NCBI GenBank assembly: GCA_963682175.1
Contig: OY821770.1
Span: 15,530,501 to 15,594,500, forward strand
Direction: 5' to 3'
Origin: Triglochin maritima
Lineage: Eukaryota > Streptophyta > Magnoliopsida > Alismatales > Juncaginaceae
Length of the DNA: 64,000 bases
Part shown: positions 22,489 through 33,445 of the stretch, in pieces
How positions within the stretch are numbered: position 1 is the first letter of the stretch
How the letters are laid out: every line of letters starts with the position of its first letter
Made by a program: the position numbers and the translations under genes
The notes under the pieces: generated by a model
Seen by the model: the letters and a program-made list of their open reading frames with translations, nothing else
What the model was told of the DNA's origin: nothing
Databases searched by the model: none

Positions 22489-22965
22489 TGATGCATTGCA
22501 TACATTGCATCATATGTCTTTCATTTAGATTACTTTTACATCAATAAATGCTACTAAGGTATGTGTTTAGTCTTATTTACAGAATACAGGGACCTGAATG
22601 CAAATTACCCACATTCCGAGCATAAACGCGTGCAAAAGACTCATTTCTATCATAAAGACCAAGTTCAAGCTTATCAGGTTTCAAATGGAAATGTATCCAA
22701 GCATAAAAACATTGAAGACCTAATCACAAAAAGAACAAGGACTTGAGCACAAAAGTAGCCGGGGACTCAATTGCAAAAAGACAAGGACCTAATTGCAAAT
22801 CACGAGTAGCTTTTATTATCTTGGAGAAAATCTAAAGAAAAATCAATGTGGATCTTCAAATATATAAAAGAATTAATCCGGAGCTCAAAAGAATGGAAAG
22901 AATCAATCCAGACGCGTAAAGGAGGATCAAATCATACCATAAACATTCAACCAAAATCTGGACCA
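22489..22965 (+). repeat. Truncated 5' LTR of the gag-pro element
   Basis: It is nearly identical to the first 477 bp of the 3' LTR (27342-27818). Both then read CTGGACCA before diverging completely. The remaining 750 bp of LTR, including the TATA box seen at 27971, are missing. So is any recognisable primer binding site. A single deletion from inside the LTR into the leader explains this. Confidence 0.88.
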
Positions 22966-23658
22966 TTGTTTGACTATCTTTGCTAGATCTAAGTTAAACT
23001 ATCTTAAGGGCAACTCCGTAGGCAAAGATACGGTGGGGATTTCATCACCCTTCCGTGGCCCACAAATCACAATCCTAAAGTGTCACCTAAGCCTTAAATT
23101 TAAAATCAATTAGACATTGGCCCCTAAGGACTCGGACTCATTTAAGGAGAAGAATTGGTTTGACTTGCTATGACCTGAAGCCGATTGAATTTAATTTGGT
23201 GTCTAGAAAGTGTTTTTGTGTTGACGTAAGTCTTCCAAGCGAAGTGGTTGTCTAATTGGCACCGACTCTGTCGGAAGCGCCCCCACTAGCTATACACGGC
23301 CTGGCCAAGTTGGTTTGATTAGTGAGGGAGGTGAATCAAGCGAATCAATTCGACTCAACCAGTTAGGAGTCGTCTAGATCTAAGCGACACTAGGTCTAGG
23401 ATTGTTTGAACCGTGCTTTCTTAGGAATTTTCTGACCAACCCTCTTTCTATCTTTAGAGTTAGGTTTCCCTTCTCATCTGAGTCTTCTTTCTCTTCTCAC
23501 CTAAATTCTCTAGATTAGGATTCCTTTCTCATCTTTCCCCATTCTATTGTTTGTTTCCCTTTTGGAAAAAAAACATAAAAAAATATATAAAAAAAACGAA
23601 AATATAAAAAAAATTGTAATTAATTCTTGAAATTAAATTTGGAATTTAAATTCCGAAT
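22966..23658. other. Leader remnant of the gag-pro element
   Basis: Non-coding. It includes C/T-rich segments (23440-23560) and an A-rich run around 23565-23620 just before gag. ATTGGCACCGACTCTG near 23258 is vaguely like a gypsy primer-site region but is not adjacent to an LTR end, so I do not call a PBS. Confidence 0.4.
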
Positions 23659-26228
23659 TTGAATTCAAAAATTGATTCAACCCGGTGCACTCAGATTTGG
23701 ATTCGGGACTTGAGTAATCGACTCTCACGAGTTCATCTAGATTCCAGTCTGGAACTTAGCCCCAATCCACCTGCTGTACCACCTCACCCGGATCCAATGG
23801 GTGAGAACGTAGTGGACCCGCATGTTGCACAACCTATAACTCTGAGGGATCGATGCTATCCAGCGATGGCTGCTCAGCCATTGTGCATCGTTATGCCCAC
23901 CATACCGGGTCGCTACTTCGAACTTAAGGCACAATACATGAGTATGTTGCCTAAGTTCACCTCTAGGGAAGACCATACCTCTTCCTTAGAGAATTTGAGG
24001 AAATCTGCTCTCTTATGCAATACCAGCATATTCCTGAGGAGGCATTGCGTCTAAAATTCGTGCCTCTAGCACTGAAGGATGACGCTAAGAAATGGCTATA
24101 TAGTCTAGCCGAAAGATCTATTAGGAGTTGGGCTGAGTTTGTTCAAGTATTCCTGAAAAAATATTTTCCCAACCATAAGACTATGAGGATTAGGAATGAA
24201 ATTGTCGCATTCGTTCAGTCTGAGAGCGAGCCGTTCTATTCCTATCTAGAAAGATTCAAAAGTGTTCTGACCCAATGCCCTCATCATGGAATTCCGAGAT
24301 GGCAATTATGTCAAATTATTTATGAGGGATTGACACACACATCTAGGGTTATGGTAGAATCCGTAAGCCAAGGGAACTTTATGTCGAAAAATGAAAATGA
24401 TACCTGGACTTTCCTTGAGGATTTAGCTGAAAACAGTATGCAATGGGACAATGCTAGAACACCGCTTAACCCGAGTATTGGATCTAGAATAGCAAGTCAA
24501 CCCAAACCAGGTGTCTTAGCTGTAGATGCCAACATAGCGGCTGAAGCAAAACTAGCTACCCTTATGCGCAGAATGGAAAGTTTAGAGCTACAAACCCAAA
24601 ACCGAGTGAATCAAGCCTCGACTATCCCGTGCTCTAGATGTGGTTAGACTGGTCATGTAAAGGAGGATTGTGCGGAATGGGACCAAGTTAATGTCATGTA
24701 TAACCATGCTAGAAATGACCCATACGCATCAACCTATAACTCGGGTTGGCGTAATAATTCCAATTTCTCATCAAACCAACAGGGTCAACCTCCTAGACAA
24801 CAACCAAACCCGTATAACCAAAATAATACATCATCTGGGTTTAGTAACAATAAGGATCATGAGGTTAGGTTGACAAGCTTGGAAAATTTGAGGAAAACTT
24901 TTATACAAACAACCAACCAGACCTTCCAAAGGCTAGAGACACAAGTCAGCCAACTAGCACAAATAGTAGGTGAAAGAGAAAAGAGTCGGTTTCCAAGTCA
25001 ACCTGAGGTGAACCCTAGATCTAATAATTCATATCAATCCTATCAAGCACCTTCAGGAAATAACAACCCTAGACCAGTTCAAATGGTTAATGAAGAAGGA
25101 CTGTTCCAACAAATAAATGTTGTAGTATCATTACGGTCCGGAAGACAGATTGATAATAATGTGGTAAATCCTAGAACGTCTAATCAATCTAGCCATCAAA
25201 CTGCCACATATGACCTAACCATTGAACCCGACGTCCAATCTGAAACGCCCAACCCAGCTACTCAACCTGAACCCATAGCTCAACCTGAACCTGAGCGAGT
25301 CTATGTTCCTAAAGCTCCATTCCCTAATAGACTCAAAAAGAACTCAAGTGCACAAATAGAGAAAATCTTGGAAGTATTTAAGCAAGTTAAGGTGAACATT
25401 CCACTCTTAGACATGATTCAACAAATACCTGCTTATGCTAAATTCTTAAAAGATTTGTGCACTAAAAAGAGAAAAACGAACGTACCAAAGAAGGCATTCT
25501 TAACTGCAAACATAAGTTCTATTTTGTCCAACACATCTCCTATAAAATATAAGGATCCTGGGTGTCCCACAATTTCATGTTCAATAGGAGATACTTTTAT
25601 CAACAAAACCCTTCTAGACCTTGGTGCTAGTGTTAACCTACTCCCGTACTCTGTCTATGAGCAAATGAACCTTGGTCCACTAAAACCCTCTAGGACAACC
25701 CTTCAATTTGCTGATTGCTCTATTAAGAAACCAAGAGGTGTAGTAGAGGATGTTTTGATCAAGGTTGGTGACTTCATTTACCCAGTGGATTTTGTCGTAC
25801 TAGATACCGCACCTGTTGTAAATCCTAATCGACAAATCCCTGTAATTCTAGGCAGACCCTTTTTGGCCACTTCTGAAGCATTGATAAACTGTCGAAATGG
25901 GCTCATGCAATTATCTTTTGGGAACTTAAAAGCTGAATTTAATATCTTTCATATTGATAGTGAGCCAGAAATAACATGCAATCAAAGTGATGTTGTGATG
26001 AAATCGCGTATCTATAATATTTCTGAATCGTCACAAAATAAAAAAGGAAGTAAGAAAAAGGGGAGGAATTCATCTACACACCCACCGTCACTCGAGCAAA
26101 TAAGAGAACCAATTTATGTGAGGGGTGTGGAACCTGTACCTCAGGACGCTCATTGCAACATGGGGAACAATTCAACTGGATACATGCACCAATATGGTGT
26201 CATTCAATCCAGTTCTGACTATGGTTGA
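23659..26228 (+). pseudogene. Gag-protease polyprotein of the gag-pro element
   Basis: Gag begins at about 23659. A one-base loss near 23968 shifts the frame, and from about 23970 one frame runs to 26228 with a single stop (TAG, 24645-24647). The gag domain includes ALKDDAKKWLYSL and WAEFVQVFLKKYFPNHKT. A zinc knuckle (CSRCG, then TGHVKEDC) is split by the TAG exactly between its first cysteine pair and its histidine. Downstream are the Gln/Asn-rich linker, KAPFPNRLKKN, SYAKFLKDL-like AYAKFLKDLC and a retropepsin with LLDLGASVNLLP (active-site Asp) and ILGRPFLA. The protein would be about 850 residues. Family resemblance is to Athila/Tat-type gypsy. Apart from the two lesions it is well preserved. 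Confidence 0.85.
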
Positions 26229-27324
26229 CTTTGAGCAAATTCCATCCTTCCACCGCAATTCACCAAGGTAATAAGTGCATTTGCTTTATATTTGCATACA
26301 TTGAGGACAATGCATGATTTAGGTGTGGGGGGGTGTTTATGTATATATTTATCTATAGATCTGTCTTTTATTTCTAAAAAAAATAATAATAAAAAAAAAT
26401 CAATGTTTCATGACATAGCTTAAGATTGAACTGCCAAAACCCGTGTACAAATTACATTGCGTTTTTCTTCCTTATTATATAGTTCTGCTTGTAGAAATTA
26501 TGACATAAATCTAAGTTCCAAAGAAATAACTCATTGCCCTTTAAGACATGTATGCACTTAAATTGGATGAATCAAATCTTTGAAGTGGTTGATAAAAAGC
26601 AGAGGTTGAGGAAAATATACCGCGAAGTGTGGACTTCTAATAGCAAATAAGCCTTGAGGAAAATAAAATTAAAAATAAAGGAATAAAGTGAGGAAAACAC
26701 ATTCTGCAAAATGATTACAAAAGCCCAAGCCTTTGAGTCACTGGTCCGTAGGGGTATCTTGAAACCCGGTAACTTGAGTCTACCAGCTCGGGATTATCGA
26801 CCAAACTCGCTACACGAATGCAAAAGGGTAAAAGTGTCAAAAAGCAAATGTGTTGAATCACGGAAGAAAAGAAAAGAAAAAAAATAATAATACTCAAGGC
26901 CCAAAGCTAAAAGAATGATCCATGCCATGGTTGATCCGAATGATATTTCACCACCAGAGGAGGCGTGCAAAATAATTCAAGTGATAAACATGTGTAGAAG
27001 GATTAGTGGTGTGAATGTTGGAGGAACAAAGACGAAGTCATATTTTTAATGAGTTAGATTTATATAATGAGCATGCAAGAATTCTCAGTGAGATGTATAA
27101 GGTTGAGGTAGGGATATTGAGAACTATTAATGAAATGTTGATTCAGGATTTTGTGGGTATATCCGCTGAAAACCCTCAGGAGACAACACTCCTCCTCCTA
27201 GGAAACTTGGAGGTTTAAAAGCTTGTTGCACATGCTAAGTACAACCGTGATTCCTACGAAAGTGAGTTAGGATTTCCCTGTTTTTATTTTTCGTATCTTC
27301 TGTTTTGCTAGGGACTAGCAAAAT
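26229..27324. other. 3' non-coding region of the gag-pro element
   Basis: Where pol should lie there is only about 1.1 kb of non-coding sequence. AGGTGTGGGGGGGTG at about 26320 repeats the final polypurine motif and may be a second, internal polypurine tract, as some plant gypsy lineages have. A small frame at 27015-27218 (67 codons, EEQRRSHIFNELDLYNEHAR) has a helical look but no recognisable family. Confidence 0.5.
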
Positions 27325-27341
27325 CTAGGTGTGGGGGTATT
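27325..27341 (+). promoter_or_regulatory. Polypurine tract before the 3' LTR
   Basis: CTAGGTGTGGGGGTATT lies directly upstream of the 3' LTR. It is the usual plus-strand primer site of plant gypsy elements of this type. Confidence 0.75.
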
Positions 27342-28569
27342 TGATGCATTGCATACATTGCATCATATGTCTTTCATTTAGATTACTTTTACATCAATAA
27401 ATGCTACTAAGGTATGTGTTTAGTCTTATTTACAGAATACAGGGACCTGAATGCAAATTACCCACATTCCGAGCATAAACGCGTGCAAAAGACTCATTTC
27501 TATCATAAATACCAAGTTCAAGCTTATCGGGTTTCAAATGGAAATGTATCCAAGCATAAAAGCATTCAAGACCTAATCACAAAAAGAACAAGGACATGAG
27601 CACAAAAGTGGTTGGGGACTCAATTGCAAAAAGACAAGGACCTAATTGCAAATCACGAGTAGCTTTTATTATCTTGGAGAAAATCTAAAGAAAAATCAAT
27701 GTGGATCTTCAAATATATAAAAGAATTAATCCGGAGCTCAAAAGAATGGAAAGAATCAATCCAGACGCGTAAAGGAGGATCAAATCATATCATAAACATT
27801 CAACCAAAATCTGGACCAAATCAGAGCATGATGTGTGGCGATTCCGCCGCAGATCACACACACCATGCGGCGATTCCGCCGCCCAAGCATCGATCCGCAT
27901 CTCCCAATTTCGTCCAGTCGTGTCTGGACACGTGTACTTTCCAATATTATACCTTGATCCCTTGTAGCAACTATAAATAGACCCAAGAACGATGTTAGAA
28001 GGGTCCTTAGTCTTTGGTGGTAGTTTTTATTCTTAATCTTAGTTTTGTATTCTTCTTTTCATTAATAAAATTCTGTCTTTTATTTCTTACTTTTAGTTTT
28101 CTTTTGTAATGTCTCAAGGACCCCTTCTTCCTCCCTCTATGAGTTTCTAACTCCTTCCAAAGGGTGGAGGTGACGGATTAGGGTGAAGAGAAGATGAATG
28201 AATGTTATTATTTTAATTTCGTGTTAGTATATTTTGATTACTTGAGTTTATGTTAAATCATTTATCATGTAATGCTTTATAACTAATATGATTTATTATA
28301 AGTTTCTAAATTCTCTAATCTAAACCTTAAATCTAAACCTCCACCCGACGGAATTCACATCTTTGTTCTTGTTTTAGTTTTAATTGTTCTTGTTTCTTGC
28401 TTTAGATAATTAAAATCCAAAAATCTCAAAACCCAATTATTTCTTCTCTCCTTCTTCTCCTTAATCGAAAATCACGAAAATAACAAATCTCTCCCTCCTT
28501 GTGTTCGACCCGTATTTGCCACGTCTTCATTGACACCGTGCACATGCGGTATAAATTTAATTCTCATCA
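27342..28569 (+). repeat. Complete 3' LTR of the gag-pro element, 1,228 bp
   Basis: It begins TGATGCATTG and ends TCTCATCA, with CTCAC duplicated outside. The TATA box CTATAAATAG is at 27971-27980. About 90-135 bp upstream are two near-palindromes around GGCGATTCCGCC (27835-27850 and 27867-27882). An AATAAA-like ATTAATAAAATTC lies near 28060. The C/T-rich end is typical of U5. Confidence 0.88.
27971..27980 (+). promoter_or_regulatory. LTR TATA box
   Basis: CTATAAATAG precedes ACCCAAGAACGATG. It is the only plausible core promoter of this element; the corresponding part of the 5' LTR is deleted. Confidence 0.7.
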
Positions 28570-28699
28570 CTCACCACCACATCACCTTACCTCCCATATC
28601 GAGCCATCACGTCTCTTTCTTTTCCCTATGCAAACCTCGACCTAATCTCCCACTGATCACCATTAGCTCCTAAGCTAAGGTTAGGGTCTTTATAGTTAT

Positions 28700-29288
28700 C
28701 ACCAAGAACCACGCTCCACCAACCTCACCAACTCCCCCTGTCCAACACCATTACAATTGTTGTATTCACTGGTGGAAAACCCCCACCTTGCCAACCTCAC
28801 CAACTCTCCTTTCCTATTCCAACACCACCACTATTGGCGTCATTGGCGACGAACCCCCACCTTGCCACCATCATCGAGAGGGGGGTCATTGCTCATAAAA
28901 AAGATAGTGGTGGTTGTGTTGGAGCGGAGAGGGAGGGGAATCAAGAAAAAGAGGATAGGTTTAGGTTTTTTAATTTTTTTTATTGTTTAATTTAACATGA
29001 AAGACATTTTAAAATTTAAAATGAGTATTTTTTAAAAAATTAACGGAGTTGGACTGCAATGGTGACGGAATGTGTTCAACAAATCGTGGAGGTGTGCACA
29101 CAAGTAATTTTTAGTAAAATATAATTACACAAGCTAATATCGAAAACGTGGGTACAAGGACCGAATTAAGTCATTTGATAGGTGCACACAAACAAAAAGT
29201 TCAATATCTATTATCTAATGTTTTTTCACAATAATAATGTAAATATAGTTTAAAAAATTATTGTTTTGAAGAAAGAGATGGAAGTATC
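28700..29288. other. Right interior and arm of the inverted-repeat element, plus spacer
   Basis: Two imperfect units of about 75 bp (CCAACCTCACCAACTC...AACCCCCACCTTGCC) lie at about 28719-28870. A related unit lies at 20420-20505 beside the left arm. The right arm occupies about 28880-29205. A short AT-rich spacer leads to GTATC, the left target duplication of the gypsy element. No gene. Confidence 0.5.
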
Positions 29289-31054
29289 TGTTAGATCCTA
29301 ATCTTCTTTAAGGGGTTAAGTGTGGTTAGTGGGTAGGATTGGAGTTAGTTGGGGTGGAGTTTTAGTTTTGGCTTGTGAAGCAGATGTGTGCTTTGACTTG
29401 GCGTGGGAGTGGGTTGAGGTATGGGGAGTATGGGAGGTATGAGGGTGAAGCATGGGTGGGCATGCTTGGTTGGTTGGTGGCTTGGCTTTTGTTGAGGAGA
29501 AAACAAACACCCACACTCATCTCACTCTCATCCTCTCCCAACTCCATCATCTCCCCTCCCATCTATCTCACATCTTCAAGATCGGCCGGCAGTGACTAGT
29601 GTGTCTGGTTGTTGGGGGTGCGTGGCAGCTAGGAGGGAGTTAGTCGGCGATGATCGGAGCTCCGACAAACTCCGGCAAGCGTATTAAGGAATCCCAAGTT
29701 CTTTACGTTGCTCACACAAGGTGTGTGAAGGGTTTTTGGGCGCATTGCCGAAGGCCTCACCAGCGACGAGAGTTAGGTGATGCCTGACGTAGGCCAGGGA
29801 CCGGTCCACCGATGCAATGACGGCGGTCGACCAGATGTGGTTAGTATGGTAGCTCGAGTAGTTCCTGATATTTTAAGTAAAACAGTGAAGGGAATGTGTT
29901 CTAAAAGTTTTACTTTTAAATGTCAATTATTATGAATTGAATGAGAAATCATTTTGTTCCTTGTTTATGTTATTCGTCTTTTAGAAGTGTTAAGGAAGAG
30001 GCTCTTGGTCCTTAACCGTAGAGCTCTAAAAGATATTGGTTTACATAAAAAAAAAGATATTCGCAATCATGGTAACTAACATGGAACATTAATTACCGAG
30101 TTAAGATTGTCGTGTTGGTCATAGATCATTGTAGCTCTACAAGTGAGTGACAACACGGGTATGCAAAAGAGGAAAATATTACTTTTGTATACTGAATAGA
30201 CCTAATAAGTAAAATATTATAGAAATGTGTTTCTGTGTCATTAATATTTTACTGTCTTTGGTCCTTTGATATGAGACTTATATCTAATCACTTAAGGAAT
30301 ACTTAATTAGATCAGTGTCTTGAACTATCGATCAGTGTAGTGTAAAGGCATTGGTTGGTTAAGTACTACTTTTGTTGGAGAAGGTAGTTAGTCAAAAGAC
30401 TATCATTGCCCCTCTTAATTGAGTGATGATATTAGTGGGCCCCTTGATAAAGCAAAGTTATAATGTGCACAATGTGATTTGAGTTAAGTCACATATTTAT
30501 AACTAGCTTAAAGAGATCAAGAAATGAATACTAAGACAAAGATGACACAATACTACTTTGTGTGTATTCTTAATATCATGAGGCAAGGGACGGACACAAG
30601 TGGTGCACGCCATCACTAAATGGATCGGGTTTTGGTTCGAGTGGAATTAAGACATCTAACTAATTGGGAGCTATAATGTGTAGCTAGATACCGCTTATAG
30701 CTTGTGATATTAAGCCTTTAATATCACTGCCAACTTAGTTTAGATCCTCCCATAGGTCACACCACAAAACTGGGAAACAAGAAATGGGGATTTTGAGTTC
30801 ATAAGATGTGTCGGGTTTCATGTAGAAAATATGACACATGGGGTGAACAAGCAAAATCAAAATTATGTTGTGATTAATAACATAATTAGAATCTAAATTA
30901 AATTCATATGTGATGTAAATATTATGGGGTGTAATGATTGATAATTACATAGGATAATATGTTACATAAGTTGTGGATTTACTACTAATCCCGAAATGTC
31001 AAATTTTGTAGGGGTTAAACCGAAATTTGACAAGTCTGCAAAATAGTGCTCAAA

Positions 31055-31285
31055 CGGTCGACCGGTTAGCAGTAAACGGTCAACCGGTAGGGCACAGTCG
31101 ACCGGACATGTCTCGACCGATAACAGGGAATTTTTCATCTGTTCGAACGGTCGACCGAAAGTGATCGGTCGGTCGACCGAACATTGCGATGGAATAGTTC
31201 CTGTTACGAACGGTCGACCGAGCTATTGAACGGTCGACCGAAACTGGTTCGAGCGGTCGACCGAACCTCCACAAACGGTCGACCG
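31055..31285. promoter_or_regulatory. Array of CGGTCGACCG palindromes in copia U3
   Basis: Perfect decamers occur at 31055, 31148, 31170, 31211, 31231, 31254 and 31276, with degenerate copies near 31077, 31094 and 31113. Each is a self-complementary 10-mer with three CG dinucleotides. The array ends about 180 bp upstream of the TATA box, where LTR enhancers lie. The matching 3' LTR array (38812 to about 39025) keeps six perfect copies. Binding by a dimeric transcription factor is inferred; no factor can be named. Confidence 0.7.
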
Positions 31286-31463
31286 GTCCAGACGGTTTAT
31301 GCAGAATTAATTTAAGAATTAATTAGATCATGCATGGAATTGGTCCATAATTGATTTAATTCGTGGCTAATATTATTTATTAATAAATAATGGATGGTTA
31401 GATGGAATTTTGCATGAAATCATGGGCAAGAGGTTGCACATGAATAGGTAATTTGGAAAGATC

Positions 31464-31473
31464 CTATAAATAG
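31464..31473 (+). promoter_or_regulatory. Copia LTR TATA box
   Basis: CTATAAATAG, followed by AGGTTATCTC and a C/T-rich start region. The same box is at 39203-39212 in the 3' LTR, and a related ATAAATAGG is at about 49021 in the older copy. Confidence 0.7.
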
Positions 31474-31936
31474 AGGTTATCTCATTGCCTCCCTACATCT
31501 TAATTAATATTGCTTTTCATGCAAAATCTCTCTCCTTAATTCTCCACGAAAATTCCACAAATTCTTAAGTTTAGTTTAGTTCTTAAGAGATCATCTTCTC
31601 AAGGGAATTAAAGAGGGGTTAGTAATTGGATTCTAAACCCTATCGGAGATTGAGAGACTAGCTTCCCTCTCTCCGATCTTGTTTAGAGTTTGGTGAATAC
31701 TCGGAGGCTTCCGGCGCAGCGAGGAGCATCCCCAACGTCTCCGAATCTTCAAGAAGTTTTAGAGAACTTCTAGGTATAAATTTCGGAGCCCTTGTTTGTT
31801 TTAATAGAGTTTTGAAACTAGATGTTAAAACAAACCGATGCATGCATGAAATAAATCAAAGAAAATTGTAATTGATCCTTATTATACATAAAAATTTCGA
31901 ATATATATATGTATAATTAAACATGAAATCCTACAG

Positions 31937-31948
31937 TGCTATCAGAGC
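31937..31948 (+). promoter_or_regulatory. Primer binding site, initiator Met-tRNA
   Basis: TGCTATCAGAGC lies one base after the 5' LTR end. It differs by one base from TGGTATCAGAGC, the complement of the plant initiator Met-tRNA 3' end. Confidence 0.8.
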
Positions 31949-33445
31949 ATAGGGTTCAATTTTCTCATGATTTATGGCTGTAAACAAATTTAGTTTACCA
32001 TCTAGGATTTAAACAATTCGTTTTACCGGTTTTTCGGTCTTTAAATGTTTGTTGAAATAATTCTTTATAATAATTCGTTTTAAATGTTTTGAATGTTTAA
32101 AACATGTCATGTAATTATTAGAATTATGATTTAGACATAAGTCTAACTTGCAATAATTTCGTTTTAAGTATAAACGATTATTTTGTAAGAGAATCAACAA
32201 AACCGAAAAAACTGCGATTCATCTTTCCATTGGAAATTGGATGGACAGCGGTTCATAATTAATTTTTGAATTATGGATGAATGAAAAAATGTTTTTTAAT
32301 GGATTTCAAAATATTTTTCAAAGAATTGTTGAGAATTCTGGATGATTGATAAATTAGATTATGTAGTTTATAGCAATTGCGTGCATGGATGCTTGAGTTA
32401 CTTTGCAGGATTGTGAGTTTATATGTTCCAAATCAGACACTACAAATGTATGTAATTATTATTATACAGGGGCTTATGTATGTAAAAGCCAAAATTCTCT
32501 CTATTTCCGTCTTTTAGATAGTTGCATTAGCATATGAGAGGTTTTTACATAGGACTTGCACTAGTCGGTTTTATCGAATGTGAGGAGCATGTTTATTTTC
32601 TGTAAAATCTACATCTCCGGTGCAAGAGGAAGTCGCCGCTGTAGCGCATCGATCGAGGATCGAAGATCAGGGATCGAGGATCGAGGATCGAAGGGAACAT
32701 ATAAACTCACACGATGTGGATTGTGTGAATGTTTAATTTCTGTTTTTTAATTTCTGCTATGCATGTGATGAATGTAGTGAATGTTAGGATGTGTATGAAT
32801 ATTAATATGCATGATAACCTAAAATTCTAAATCACATGTTAAAATTGTCCAACAAAAAATTAAGAATAGTTTTTCTTCTTATTTCATCCACTAGCAGCCA
32901 TTGATCGAGGGATACTCTGCTCGCCCTTAGCGGGAGATAGCTCCCTCTATCTTTGGGAATAATGGGAGATATAAAGGTTGTCTGTTGTTGTGCCACAATT
33001 AAATATATGAGGTGTGTTTCACCCTAGTGAACCCCAAGTATGTTTAGTTGTGAATACAATAGATAAACGTATCTCGTATCGAATGAAAATAAGTTTTCTT
33101 AACATTACCTAGAGCCCTCGCTCGGTTTTGGGAAAAAGTTTTTCTTACGAGGATAGGTCGTATTCCCTCATAATTAAAACGACAAGAGTCACAAGAGTTT
33201 GAAGATGCTAAATGTTGCTAAAATTCAAAAAGGTTGTGATTAGAAAATGTTTTCTTACCTTGATATTGTAATGTATTCGATAGCCCTTAGCTAGTCTATA
33301 TTACAATTGATGGGATCTTGGATTGTTGCATTTATGGGCAAAATTTTTATTTGCAACATTTACATTTATATATTCGATATATGTATGCATGTGCATTAAA
33401 ACATAAAATTGACATTAAAACCTATATGATTTATTTTGTAGAAAA
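31949..33445 (+). other. Long copia leader
   Basis: Non-coding, about 1.5 kb between PBS and gag ATG. It contains a short tandem run of GGATCGA units near 32647-32695. The GATACTCTGCTCGCCCTTAG segment near 32908 recurs in the older copy near 44214. The length is unusual for copia elements and could hold packaging or translation signals. Confidence 0.6.

Larger units (their letters stand above)
22489..28569 (+). mobile_element. Gag-pro-only LTR retrotransposon (TR-GAG-like), 6.1 kb
   Basis: TGATGCATTGCATACATTGC starts both LTRs (22489 and 27342). The 3' LTR ends in ATCA at 28569. The 5 bp flanks CTCAC (22484-22488 and 28570-28574) match exactly, which fixes the borders. The only coding region is gag plus an aspartic protease; reverse transcriptase, RNase H and integrase are absent. 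That gene set resembles non-autonomous TR-GAG elements, and the gag and protease sequences resemble Athila/Tat-lineage gypsy elements. The 5' LTR is truncated, so the element can no longer start its own transcription. Confidence 0.9.
20506..28699 (-). mobile_element. Gypsy LTR, minus strand, split by gag-pro element
   Basis: On the minus strand the end GGGGATGTTACA lies at about 20517-20506. Upstream lies a segment sharing GGTGTACCAGATA-type and GAGTAATGTCCC motifs with the LTR end at 40730-40969. A further segment (about 21665-21745) shares GTGCCTGCCCAGGGACC with 40040-40056. It is therefore a Tekay-type LTR of about 2.1 kb. It is interrupted at 22488/28570 by the gag-pro element and resumes at 28570 to roughly 28699. 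No internal region or second LTR is attached, so a solo LTR is likely. The right boundary lacks a matching target duplication. Short frames inside it are not genes. Confidence 0.65.
20118..29205. mobile_element. Large inverted-repeat element, arms about 350-390 bp
   Basis: The left arm (about 20118-20506) and the reverse complement of the right arm (about 28880-29205) share several blocks in the same order. They are CTTTTTG at the outer ends, AAATGAC followed by TAAT, ATATTAGCTT, ACTAAAAATTACTTGTGTG, ACTTTAAAAT-like runs and a CCCCTCCCTCT-type inner segment. This is the architecture of a long-TIR DNA transposon (MULE-like) or foldback element. About 75 bp C-rich units lie just inside both arms. 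A 9 bp target duplication could not be established. Everything between the arms is later insertion. Confidence 0.6.
29886..31935 (+). repeat. 5' LTR of the young copia element, 2,050 bp
   Basis: It starts TGAAGGGAATG and ends ATCCTACA, directly before the PBS. It carries a CGGTCGACCG palindrome array at 31055-31285 and the TATA box at 31464. Relative to the 3' LTR it has 18 extra bases next to the second palindrome. The rest is nearly identical. Confidence 0.93.

Noticed and set aside
23220..23280. Primer binding site at ATTGGCACCGACTCTG
   Set aside because: Not adjacent to any LTR end after the 5' LTR deletion, and only a weak match to a tRNA 3' end.
29316..29599. Small frames on both strands near 29.4 kb, repeated near 51.4 kb
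   Set aside because: They are the same segment of the two Tekay LTRs; non-coding repeat sequence.
31055..31285. CRISPR-like array because of regularly repeated palindromes
   Set aside because: Units are 10 bp with irregular 12-80 bp spacing inside a plant LTR; no repeat-spacer structure.
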